Shown: positions 8,954 to 18,560 of the stretch, in pieces
Numbering within the stretch: the first letter of the stretch is position 1
How the letters are laid out: the number at the start of each line of letters is the position of its first letter
Source of the DNA: UBA6163 sp963758085
Lineage (GTDB): Bacteria > Planctomycetota > Planctomycetia > Pirellulales > Pirellulaceae
Length of the DNA: 64,000 nucleotides
Direction of reading: 5' to 3'
Assembly: GCA_963758085.1 (NCBI GenBank)
Contig: CAVWUB010000004.1
Location: forward strand, 744,001 to 808,000
Made by a program: the position numbers and the translations under genes
Notes under the pieces: generated by a model
Databases searched by the model: none
Told to the model about the DNA's origin: nothing
Seen by the model: the letters and a program-made list of their open reading frames with translations, nothing else

Positions 8954-8991
8954 CAGCCAACCGTCCCGGAGCGGATATCGCTATGGTTTTG

Positions 8992-9120
8992 AGTGGCACG
9001 CCCAAAGCCCCAGCGATGGGCGTGGGCACTGGAAACAAGTACCGAGCCGATGAGTCATTCTAGAGTGACCCTACGATTCTTCCCAGCACGCCCTTCGGTC
9101 CTCAGGGACTTACCACCCAG
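8992..9120. repeat. Interspersed inverted-repeat element, family A, copy 2 (reverse orientation)
   Basis: Begins AGTGGCACGCCC and ends CTTACCACCC. The internal segments (CCCAGCGATGGGCGTG, GAGCCGATGA, AGCACGCCCTTCG) match the reverse complement of the other family A copies. Slightly more degenerate at its right end. Confidence 0.8.
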
Positions 9121-9188
9121 AGGATCAGCGTCCACCAGAGGATCAGTGTCCACGCCGAAGCGATAAGCGACGAAACTTGCGGAAGAAC

Positions 9189-10688
9189 CTAGAAGGTAAT
9201 ATCCCACTGCACCCAATAGCGTTGCTCGGACCTGCTGTCCGCGAAATCGGGATCGAGAGTCAACTGGCTGACCTGGAAATTAATTTTATTGTTATGACCG
9301 TCGAAGAAGTAGGTCATGACCCCGCTGGCCTCTTGCTGCTCAATGTTGCCGACGGCAAGGTTGGGATCGACGACGGCATATCGCCCTGCGACCTCCAGCT
9401 TTTTGGGAATGATCGGCATGAGGTAGTGGGGGAAGTAACCGGCTTGGATAAAGCCGCCTAGCATCGTCGTTTCTTTGAACAGGCTGTTTTGCGGGGCCAA
9501 GGTATCAATAATCTCTTTGGCGTGCATCTCATGCAGTAAGAAGAAGCCTTGCCACTTGAATCGGATCTCGCCCATCATTTGGTTGATGCGGTACTGGCCG
9601 GGGGCGCCAATTTCATCATACGGCGCCCAGGGCAACGCCAAGCCGCTCTCGTCAGCTGTCGCAAAAGCTAGATAAGGGCTGCGATTGGTGTTGGCCGCTA
9701 TCGCAAAGCTGAGCGCCGGGTGCTGGTGAAATTCGATGTCAGAATGAGAAAACGACATTTCTCCGCCCAGCGCATTCCATTGCAGGCGGGCGTTGTACAT
9801 CAAATTCTCGTCCTCGTTGTTTCGCTCGCCGACTCCTAAGCCGGTAAAGACGCCAAGATAGTAAGTGGTGTCATACCAGGTGTGCGGAAACAGATTGCCG
9901 AACAGTTGCAAGCCTTGCTGGCGGTCGACGGTGAAGATGTCATTGACGATCGAGCGATTGACAAACTGCTGCCTGCCCGATGACGTTTTTCTTTCGTCGT
10001 TGTAGACCACCTTGCCGCGGCCAACTTCTAATGAAGCCCATTTGAACTTGGAGATGGTTAAGTTCAGGTCACGCAGGATCGGGTCTGCCCAGTCGTACTG
10101 GAGATAATATTCCAGCCAGTCAACGTAGGCGTGGCCTGTAAATCTCGTCCGTGCCCGGCGGATCATGAAGGAGTTCTCGTCGCGATCCAGATCGCTCAGC
10201 ACTCGTGGGTCACTGTCGAACGGCGTCGCATAGCGAGCTTGAATGCGGTTTTGAATCGCCAACGAGAATTTTTCGTCCTCGCTGGTGAACTCAAAGCCGT
10301 TGTCGCCATATTTGAGACTGGATTTGGGTTTATCGGGCTCTGCGGCCCTGCGCTCTTCAGCGGCGTCTTTCTCCTTCTCCGACTCCTCGTCTTCGAGTTC
10401 CTTTAGTTTCTCTTCGGCACGTTCCAGCCGTTTGAGCACCGACTCCATGGACGGGTCCGCTTCCTCGTCCAAAGTTAACTCTTCGACAACCACCCAGTTC
10501 AGGATTTCGGGCTCGGCGTGGTAGACCACCTGGGCGGCCGCCGGTTCAGTGGCAAACCCCGTGAGGAGAGCTGGCAACATCACTAGCCAAAATGCCCGCC
10601 CCCACCGCTGGCAACGATCCAGCGGCCACCCGATCGGCCCCGCCGGCAGTAACCAGCGATGGAGAACGTTTCGGCGATCAAGCAGCAT
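9189..10688 (-). CDS. Phosphate-selective porin (OprO/OprP-like) outer-membrane protein
   Basis: A 499-residue predicted outer-membrane channel. A hydrophobic export segment (FWLVMLPALLTGFATEPAAA) near residues 33-52 is followed by a highly charged Glu/Lys/Asp heptad region (about residues 80-120), a likely periplasmic coiled coil. After that come alternating aromatic beta-strand stretches such as RARTRFTGHAYVDWLEYYLQYDW. The protein ends in an aromatic residue (WVQWDITF), as outer-membrane barrels do. This order (coiled coil then 16-strand barrel) fits the OprO/OprP family widespread in planctomycetes. Substrate selectivity for phosphate cannot be judged from sequence alone. Confidence 0.82.
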   Translation of the reverse strand: MLLDRRNVLHRWLLPAGPIGWPLDRCQRWGRAFWLVMLPALLTGFATEPAAAQVVYHAEPEILNWVVVEELTLDEEADPSMESVLKRLERAEEKLKELEDEESEKEKDAAEERRAAEPDKPKSSLKYGDNGFEFTSEDEKFSLAIQNRIQARYATPFDSDPRVLSDLDRDENSFMIRRARTRFTGHAYVDWLEYYLQYDWADPILRDLNLTISKFKWASLEVGRGKVVYNDERKTSSGRQQFVNRSIVNDIFTVDRQQGLQLFGNLFPHTWYDTTYYLGVFTGLGVGERNNEDENLMYNARLQWNALGGEMSFSHSDIEFHQHPALSFAIAANTNRSPYLAFATADESGLALPWAPYDEIGAPGQYRINQMMGEIRFKWQGFFLLHEMHAKEIIDTLAPQNSLFKETTMLGGFIQAGYFPHYLMPIIPKKLEVAGRYAVVDPNLAVGNIEQQEASGVMTYFFDGHNNKINFQVSQLTLDPDFADSRSEQRYWVQWDITF

Positions 10689-10933
10689 GTGTGGAGGGCC
10701 TCGTCGGAAAAGTTGGCTACGCCGTCGTGTTCAGATCGTCAAAACCATCTGGGCTAAATCACCCAATTCTGACGATTTCGCGGCGCCCGCCCGTGGCCGA
10801 CCCGGTGCATGGGTCGTAAACAGCGGAAAGTCTCGGGGCCGGTGGCAAAAGCGCGGGCGGTTCAGTCGTGTACACTGATGCTCTCGCTGTCTGCGTGACG
10901 GAGCCTCGGACCGCTCCCCTGGAAAAGTAGATC

Positions 10934-11509
10934 ATGGTGAAACTTGCTCATGCCAACCGAGTTCTAGCCATGGAGGAACGGGAAGAGTTGCTCCAGACGC
11001 TCCAGGACCGCTTTGAGAAGTACGTCAACCGCCATGAGGATCTGCAGTGGGAGCAGGTGCGAGCCAGGCTGGAAGCTAAGCCTGCGAAACTCTGGTCGCT
11101 GCATGAAATGGAGCGGACCGGCGGGGAGCCGGATATGATCGGCCAAGATCCGACCAGTGGCGAGTATCTGTTCGTCGATTGTTCGGCGGAAAGCCCCAAA
11201 GGCCGCCGCAGTGTGTGTTATGACCGCAAGGGCCTCGAGTCACGCAAAGAACATCAGCCCAAAGACAGCGCCGTGGAGATGGCCGCGGCAATGGGGATCG
11301 AGATGTTGACTGAAACCGAGTACCGCGAGCTGCAACAGCTGGGCAGCTTTGATTTAAAGACATCGAGCTGGGTGAAAACACCGGCTGAGATCCGCAAGCT
11401 CGGCGGCGCGCTGTTTTGTGATCGCCGCTACGACCACGTGTTTCTGTACCACAATGGTGCGCAGTCTTATTACGCCGCCAGAGGGTTCCGCGGTGTGCTC
11501 AGAGTCTAA
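10934..11509 (+). CDS. DUF4256 domain-containing protein
   Basis: A 191-residue soluble protein. It matches the DUF4256 pattern: GGEPDMIG, then DCSAESPKGRRSVCYDR, then a C-terminal YHNGAQSYYAARGFRG block. The family is widespread in bacteria with no known function. An ATG at 10934 follows a GGAAAAG sequence. Upstream it faces the porin gene across 245 bp without further features. Confidence 0.85.
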   Translation: MVKLAHANRVLAMEEREELLQTLQDRFEKYVNRHEDLQWEQVRARLEAKPAKLWSLHEMERTGGEPDMIGQDPTSGEYLFVDCSAESPKGRRSVCYDRKGLESRKEHQPKDSAVEMAAAMGIEMLTETEYRELQQLGSFDLKTSSWVKTPAEIRKLGGALFCDRRYDHVFLYHNGAQSYYAARGFRGVLRV

Positions 11510-11638
11510 TCCACAGCCCCTGTTATACCTCTGAATTCTGCACACCTCTATAAGAATCACAACCTGTACGTCTCTTGCAAAAATCTCTCATGGAGGCAGG
11601 GGGCTCACGAAGTATGCGTTTTCGTTTGCTAGTTGCTG

Positions 11639-12277
11639 TCACTGCAGCTCGGGGAAAACGTCGCTGTTGAGGCCCGCGCGGGTCAGGATCGACTTGAGCC
11701 GCAGCAGAAAATCGCTCTTGTAGTTGGCGACCTGCTGCTCGCTCAGCCCGGTGCGGAGGGCCACGTCGCGGTTGGATAAGCCGCTGACCAACAGCAACTC
11801 CAAGCAGCGGAGCTTGGTCCAGTCACCGCGCTGTCTCCAGCGGGTGATCGATTGCTCCAGCGCGTCGCGGATCGCCGCCTCTTCGAGCCTCCGCCGCTCC
11901 ACGCTGCGAGCCATCGAGCTGGCGACTCGGCCGCCGCCGGGCAGCTGCATCGGATCGTCCTCGCTGCTGCGACCGCTGGTTGAGACCAGCACCGGCCGCC
12001 GGCCCTGGCGCCGCAAGTAGTCGGTAATTTTGTAGGCGCAAATCGAGAACAGGTAACTTTCCAGCGGCCGCGAAGCATCGTAGTTGGGCAGGCTGGTGAG
12101 GAACCCGATGAACGTCTCTTGGACAATATCCTCGCTGGCCGTGCGGTCGCCGATGCGACTGCCCACAAATGCTAACAGTCGTCCTTCAAACCGGTCGATC
12201 AGCGTCTGCCAAGCATCCGCGCCGCCGCCGCGCACGGCCGACACGAGCGGATCTTCATCGAGAGGAGGTTGGTTCAT
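11639..12277 (-). CDS. ECF-type RNA polymerase sigma factor
   Basis: A 212-residue sigma-70 family protein. Region 2 is visible as DIVQETFIGFLTSLPNYD and SYLFSICAYKITDYLRRQGR. Region 4 is a helix-turn-helix with LELLLVSGLSNRDVALRTGLSE then QVANYKSDFLLRLK. The linker of about 50 residues is longer than usual, a pattern seen in planctomycete ECF groups. It lies 55 bp downstream of the membrane protein gene at 12333-12977 on the same strand, so the two may be cotranscribed. No anti-sigma factor of a known family is recognised. Confidence 0.88.
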   Translation of the reverse strand: MNQPPLDEDPLVSAVRGGGADAWQTLIDRFEGRLLAFVGSRIGDRTASEDIVQETFIGFLTSLPNYDASRPLESYLFSICAYKITDYLRRQGRRPVLVSTSGRSSEDDPMQLPGGGRVASSMARSVERRRLEEAAIRDALEQSITRWRQRGDWTKLRCLELLLVSGLSNRDVALRTGLSEQQVANYKSDFLLRLKSILTRAGLNSDVFPELQ

Positions 12278-12332
12278 GGTGTTCTAAGATACCCGCTGAC
12301 GGCGCCGCTCGAGCAGGGTTCCGCTGCAAAGG

Positions 12333-12977
12333 TCACAGTGGGCCGACATCCGGTTGCAGCTCGGCATAGATTCCCACCAGATCTTCCTTTGGAGCGCGGT
12401 CACCGTAGAGCATCAGCGACTGGCCAGAAAAATACCGTTCATCGAGCAGCCGCAGCGACTGCCCGCTCGGCCGCATGACGGTCTGGCGTCCTACGCCGGT
12501 GCTCATGATGTCGTGTGTGCCGCGGAACACAGCGGAAATCTCATCGGGCAGCGTGGTGCCGCTGCGGCTCACACCGTCGACATGCCGCACGATCGTCGTG
12601 ATTTTCCAGCGATCGTCGCGCGGGTCGCGCAGCACGCGAACAGTGACAATCGACTCGCCAGCGGGAACCGGCTGCGCGGAAAACCACTGCGGCGCCTGCG
12701 TCGACTGGCGCCACAGCGCGCTGTAGGCGACGCGGTACGGCTTTCCCTTAGGCACTCGCACCCGGGTCTGCCATGTCAGCGGTTCCTCGGACGCGATCCG
12801 CACTGCGGCGATTTCGTCCTCGCCGCCGGCCTGCAGGTAACCGACCTCGTCGCGCAGCCGAGCGAGTTCGGCTTCAGCGGTCCGCATGCGGCGCAGGTTG
12901 TTGGCGTAGCTGAGCACGAGCGCCACCAGGGCGGCCAGCAGCAACAGATCGCGGATCGAGACTTGCGGGCGGTTCAC
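12333..12977 (-). CDS. Hypothetical single-span membrane protein
   Basis: Not recognised. From the GTG at 12977 the product has 214 residues: a short N-terminus (VNRPQVS), one transmembrane helix (LLLLAALVALVLSYA), a short predicted coiled coil (EAELARLRDEVGYLQ), then a soluble domain of about 150 residues. The GTGA overlaps the TGA stop of the upstream dehydrogenase gene by 4 bases, which decides the start over the longer frame and implies translational coupling. The position between a 3-hydroxyacyl-CoA dehydrogenase and an ECF sigma factor is the only functional hint. Confidence 0.7.
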   Translation of the reverse strand: MNRPQVSIRDLLLLAALVALVLSYANNLRRMRTAEAELARLRDEVGYLQAGGEDEIAAVRIASEEPLTWQTRVRVPKGKPYRVAYSALWRQSTQAPQWFSAQPVPAGESIVTVRVLRDPRDDRWKITTIVRHVDGVSRSGTTLPDEISAVFRGTHDIMSTGVGRQTVMRPSGQSLRLLDERYFSGQSLMLYGDRAPKEDLVGIYAELQPDVGPL

Positions 12978-14302
12978 GCTTTGCTCCCCGCAGCCGACAC
13001 CGCCGCCTGCTCGCGGCATACACGGGCGTACTGCAACACCGCCTCGGTTGCGATTCGCCCCTGCTGCAGCTGCTCACGCAGGAGTTCCGGTGCCGCGAGT
13101 GACGCTCGGTCGGCCATCGTCTGCAACTGGGTCAATATCGTAGCACTGCCTTGGCGGTCGAAGAACTCAAAGAACCCGCCCACGCCGCGATAGCCCAGTC
13201 CGCCACGCAGCCCCAGCTCGATCGCCTCAGGTGAGTCGACCACGCCGGCAGCCAACACTTCGGCCGCTTCGAGCCACATCGATAACGACAGCGCCGTCAC
13301 GATTTCGCTTGTCGTCCAGTTCCGCACGTCGCGCTGGTAGCGCTCGATCACCGCGATTGCATCCGGGTGCAGGCCGCCATGAGCCGAATCCGGCGCGTCA
13401 GAACCTGGCATCGGCTGCAGGCCAGGACCATAAAAACCGCCGCCGAAGGCTGCTCCCAACCGGCCAGCCTTAATCATCCCCGAGAGAATCGGCGCCGGAT
13501 CGATCCGCTTAGGGAATGAGCGCCAAAAGACGCGGCCGGAGTCAAATGCAGTCCGGATGCCGATGAGGTCGATCAGTTGCAGTGGCGACAGCGGCATCCC
13601 AAACCGACTGGCGGCGCCGGCGATCAGCTCCGGCGACGCGCCGCGGCCCAGCAGCAGCAGCGACTGATTCAAGTACGGCACCAACAAGCGGTTGACGACA
13701 AATCCAGGACTGTCGCCGGTCACCAAAGCATCTTTAGCGAGCCGGCGAGCGTGCTGGCGGCAGCTTTGCATGATTTCCGGGTCCGTCACATGACACGGGA
13801 TCAGCTCGACCAGCGGACGCTCTCCAACGGGCATAAAGAAGTGCATGCCAAGACATCGCGTGCGGTCGGCGACCTGATCAAACACTTCTGCGATCCGCAG
13901 GTTTGATGTGTTGGACGCGAGGATACAGGATGCGCCCAGAGCCGCCGACGCGGTGGCAAAAAACGACCGCTTTAGCTCCAGGTTTTCAGGGATCGATTCG
14001 ATCAGCAACTCCGGCGCCCAGTCACCTTCGACATGCTCGCCCAAACGCACCGCAGCGAGTCCCGGCAGCGGGCTGGCGGCCTCGCACCACTTTAGCTCAG
14101 TGAACTCGCCGACCGCTTCCACGGCGGCCTGCTGCAGCGCCGCCGGGTTCAGATCCAGCAGCAGCACCGGAAAACCGTGCCGCAGGTGCTCGGCCAAGAT
14201 CGCCCGACCGACTACGCCAGCGCCGACCAGCAGGACACTCGGGATGGCGGCAACATCGCGCTGGTGGGTCGGTTTCAGATGCACGGCGTTATGGTAAACC
14301 AT
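12974..14302 (-). CDS. 3-hydroxyacyl-CoA dehydrogenase family protein
   Basis: NAD-dependent oxidation of 3-hydroxyacyl-CoA (beta-oxidation type chemistry). The 442-residue protein has an N-terminal Rossmann motif VLLVGAGVVGRAI near residues 23-35. It carries the conserved LIESIPENLELK and ASNTSNLRIAE blocks and the catalytic-histidine motif GMHFFMPV, followed by the helical C-terminal domains with GFVVNRLLVPYLNQ. It lacks the N-terminal enoyl-CoA hydratase domain of FadB/FadJ but carries two C-terminal helical modules. No thiolase or acyl-CoA dehydrogenase is nearby. The last bases overlap the next gene (GTGA). Confidence 0.85.
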   Translation of the reverse strand: MVYHNAVHLKPTHQRDVAAIPSVLLVGAGVVGRAILAEHLRHGFPVLLLDLNPAALQQAAVEAVGEFTELKWCEAASPLPGLAAVRLGEHVEGDWAPELLIESIPENLELKRSFFATASAALGASCILASNTSNLRIAEVFDQVADRTRCLGMHFFMPVGERPLVELIPCHVTDPEIMQSCRQHARRLAKDALVTGDSPGFVVNRLLVPYLNQSLLLLGRGASPELIAGAASRFGMPLSPLQLIDLIGIRTAFDSGRVFWRSFPKRIDPAPILSGMIKAGRLGAAFGGGFYGPGLQPMPGSDAPDSAHGGLHPDAIAVIERYQRDVRNWTTSEIVTALSLSMWLEAAEVLAAGVVDSPEAIELGLRGGLGYRGVGGFFEFFDRQGSATILTQLQTMADRASLAAPELLREQLQQGRIATEAVLQYARVCREQAAVSAAGSKA

Positions 14303-14372
14303 GGATTGTTATGCCCGTCCCCATCGCTGGCAGCTCCTCGAAATCCGCCGCAGGTGCGCGGCACCAGAAATC

Positions 14373-14882
14373 ATGCAAACCCTCAACGAATGTCTTCGAA
14401 TTCTGCCGCTGGTGATCAGCGTTTCATTGTGGATTACCGGCTGCTCCAACTCAACGGCCCCGATTGACCGTAGCGCTGGGACCGACGTGGCAACAGGCAC
14501 CGTCACCGTGGTGATCGACTTGGGCGATTCGGTGGTGGAGCGCGAAATTGAAGCGGTACCACAAGGCACCACGGTTGCCCAGGTGATGGCGGAGATCACC
14601 GACCCGCCGGTGGTGATGACCGGGTCAGGCTCGATGACGTTTGTTAAATCAATCGGCGAGCTGGGGATTTCCGGAGGCAAGGGCTGGACGTTCAGCGTCG
14701 ATGGCCGGCGTTCGAATCAAGGAGTTGGCTCGTATGTCCTGAGCCCGCCGGCGCGGGTGGAGTGGACGCACAGCTCGCAGCGTCAACCGGCGCCCGCGAC
14801 AGTCGCCGAGCCGGCTGCGAGCGATGCCGAGACAGTGGAAGCTGCCGACGAGCCGGCTGAGAACGCAACCGACGGCCCCTGA
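14373..14882 (+). CDS. DUF4430-domain lipoprotein
   Basis: A 169-residue secreted protein. The ATG at 14373 gives a signal peptide ending in a lipobox (LWITGC, Cys24), so it is probably lipid-anchored. Residues about 45-130 match the DUF4430 (transcobalamin C-terminal-like) pattern: TVVIDLGD, then GTTVAQVM, GKGWTFSVDGRRSNQGVGSY and a PPARVEW end. A low-complexity acidic Ala/Glu tail follows. Some relatives bind ligands at the cell surface, but nothing here identifies one. The gene diverges from the hydroxyacyl-CoA dehydrogenase across 70 bp. Confidence 0.78.
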   Translation: MQTLNECLRILPLVISVSLWITGCSNSTAPIDRSAGTDVATGTVTVVIDLGDSVVEREIEAVPQGTTVAQVMAEITDPPVVMTGSGSMTFVKSIGELGISGGKGWTFSVDGRRSNQGVGSYVLSPPARVEWTHSSQRQPAPATVAEPAASDAETVEAADEPAENATDGP

Positions 14883-14998
14883 GCCGCTTAGCCCTGCCCT
14901 TTTTGCAGGTCATTGACTAAACTTCCATTCCGTTGGACCGCACTGCGCATCCTTCGGTCTCTGCTTTGCACTTTCCCCTTTTAAAACTTTGCCTGTTG

Positions 14999-16442
<1,444 letters not shown>

Positions 16443-16446
<4 letters not shown>

Positions 16447-17036
16447 AACCGTTTACCAATCACACCGGCATCGTCGCGACGATGGATCGCGCCAACGTCG
16501 ATACCGACCAGATCATCCCGAAGCAGTTTCTCAAGCGGATCGAGCGTACCGGCTTCGGGCAGTTCCTGTTCTTCGACTGGCGGTTTCTCGAAGACGGGAA
16601 AACACCCAACCCAGAGTTCGAGCTCAACCGTCCGGAGTTGAGCGACGCGTCGATCCTCGTCGCCCGCAGAAACTTCGGCTGCGGCAGCAGCCGCGAGCAC
16701 GCGGTGTGGGCGCTGGACGATTACGGATTCCGCTGCGTGATCGCTCCGTCGTTCGCCGACATCTTCTACAACAACTGCTTCAAGAACGGCATGTTGCCGA
16801 TCACGCTGAGCGAAGCCGATATCGATGAGTTGTTCGAGCGGGCGGCGGCGCAACCGCGTTACGAGCTGACGGTCGATCTGGAAAAGCAACAGATCTCGGA
16901 CTCGCAGGGCTTTGTCCGCTCGTTTGAAGTCGATCCGTTGCGGCGTCACAGCTTGCTGCACGGACTGGATGACATCGCCCAGACGCTGCTGCACGAAGAT
17001 AAGATCAGCCAGTTCGAACTCGCCCAAGCTCAATAG
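16443..17036 (+). CDS. leuD: 3-isopropylmalate dehydratase small subunit
   Basis: Small (swivelling) subunit of isopropylmalate isomerase. The 197-residue protein starts MKPFTNHTGIVATMDRANVDTDQIIPKQFL and carries the FGCGSSREHA signature and FADIFYNNCFKNG, all diagnostic of LeuD. The ATG at 16443 overlaps the leuC stop by 4 bases, the usual leuCD coupling. The intact LeuD next to a shattered leuC is one argument that the leuC damage is not biological. gltS follows 9 bases later. Confidence 0.95.
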
Positions 17037-17045
17037 CAGATCCCG

Positions 17046-18518
17046 ATGATTGCCGCCTGCGTTCTGGTGGCCGTTCTGCTGCTTGTCGGGCATCTGCTGC
17101 GGGTCCGGTTTGCGATCTTCGACCGCATCTACATCCCCGCGTCGGTGATCGCGGGCACGCTCGGCCTGATCTTCGTTCAACTGGCCGATCGCGTTTCGCT
17201 GCCCGACCCGGCAACAGGCTTTCTCACGCGAGCCGCCGACGCACTGCGGGAGTGGCCCGCAGTGATGATCGCCGTGGTGTTCGCCGCGATGTTGCTGCAG
17301 CGGTCGACACGGGCGCTGCGGCTGGGCATGCGGCCGACGCTGTGTGAAGGGGTGATGGTGTGGATCATCGCGCTGGGCCAGACAGCGATCGGCCTGACGT
17401 TGACTTGGCTGGTGATTCAGCCGTTTTACGATGTCCCCAACGCATTTGGGATGCTGATCGAGACTGGTTTCGCTGGTGGTCATGGCACCGCGGCGGCCAT
17501 GGGCCAAATTTTTATGACGCCGGAAATCGCGTTTCCCGCGGGGCTCGATCTGGGGCTGCTGATGGCCACCGCCGGCCTGGTCTACGGAACCGTCTCCGGC
17601 ATTGTCTGGATCAACGTCGCGGTGCGAGCCGGGCTGGCGGTGCCGCGGGGGGAGCACGCTCGGCGGCATCACCCGTCGCCGGTCGTCGAACCTCCGCAGG
17701 CGGATCAGCAGCTTGAGCCGAAGCAGCTTGAGCATCAACGGCTTATGCCCCAGCGACTGGTGCTGCAGCTTGTCTGGGTGTTCGCGGCCTACCTGGTCGG
17801 GCTCGGCTTGCAGGCGGGCGTCGGCGGTGTGGCGGCGAGTCTGGATGCGGCTGGTACGCAACCGAAGGGTGTCGTTGCCGAGGGCGACGCCAAGCAAGCC
17901 GCTCCGGTGCTGGAAAAACTTCGGTGGGTCGGCTTGGTCGGCAGCTTTCCGCTGTTCATCTACACGCTCTTTGGCGGGCTGCTGATTGGACAAACGCTGA
18001 CGCTTGCGGGACGAGGCGACTGGCTTGACGGACCGTCGAGTGGGCGGATCAGCGGTACGGCGATGGACTTGCTCGTGGTCGCCGCGATCACCACGCTCAA
18101 TCTGGACGCGGTCGTGGCGTATCTGTTTCCGATCGCGATCCTGTTCACCGGCGGCGCCATCTGGTCGGCGGTTTGCCTGTTCGTTTTCTCGCCGCGCATC
18201 CTGCCGCGGTCGCACTGGTTTGAGCTGGGGCTGATCAATTACGGCATGAGCACCGGAACGACGGCAACGGGATTTGTACTGTTGCGGCTGGTCGATCCCC
18301 AACTGCAGACCGATGCGGCGAAGCATTATGCGTTGGCGGCACCGCTATCGGCGCCGTTTGTCGGCGGCGGCGTGATCACGATCGGTTTGCCGCTTTTGGT
18401 CCTGCAGCGCGTTTCGATCGGAGTTTCGGCGGTGGTGCTAAGCAGCACCGTGGCGCTGCTGATACTGCTGGCAATGCGGCTAGCGGCGCCGGTTGGCGGC
18501 CTGCCCGACAAGTCATAA
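17046..18518 (+). CDS. gltS: Sodium/glutamate symporter family protein
   Basis: A 490-residue multi-spanning membrane protein matching the GltS family (Na+-coupled glutamate uptake). It has about ten or more hydrophobic helices, the conserved ETGFAGGHGTAAAMG reentrant-loop motif in the first half, and INYGMSTGTTATGFVLLR with AAPLSAPFVGGG in the second. A hydrophilic linker (about residues 200-235, Gln/Pro/His-rich) lies between the halves. It follows leuD by 9 bases and may be cotranscribed. It converges with the phosphoesterase gene downstream. Confidence 0.85.
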   Translation: MIAACVLVAVLLLVGHLLRVRFAIFDRIYIPASVIAGTLGLIFVQLADRVSLPDPATGFLTRAADALREWPAVMIAVVFAAMLLQRSTRALRLGMRPTLCEGVMVWIIALGQTAIGLTLTWLVIQPFYDVPNAFGMLIETGFAGGHGTAAAMGQIFMTPEIAFPAGLDLGLLMATAGLVYGTVSGIVWINVAVRAGLAVPRGEHARRHHPSPVVEPPQADQQLEPKQLEHQRLMPQRLVLQLVWVFAAYLVGLGLQAGVGGVAASLDAAGTQPKGVVAEGDAKQAAPVLEKLRWVGLVGSFPLFIYTLFGGLLIGQTLTLAGRGDWLDGPSSGRISGTAMDLLVVAAITTLNLDAVVAYLFPIAILFTGGAIWSAVCLFVFSPRILPRSHWFELGLINYGMSTGTTATGFVLLRLVDPQLQTDAAKHYALAAPLSAPFVGGGVITIGLPLLVLQRVSIGVSAVVLSSTVALLILLAMRLAAPVGGLPDKS

Positions 18519-18560
18519 GGGCTTACCAACGCCTGACCAGTCCGACCGTGAAGTTCACTA

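Noticed and set aside
8946..8958. GGCTG-GTAA-CAGCC hairpin at the stop of the deoxyhypusine-synthase-like gene as a terminator
   Set aside because: Only 5 bp of stem and no T-run follows; not enough for a terminator call.
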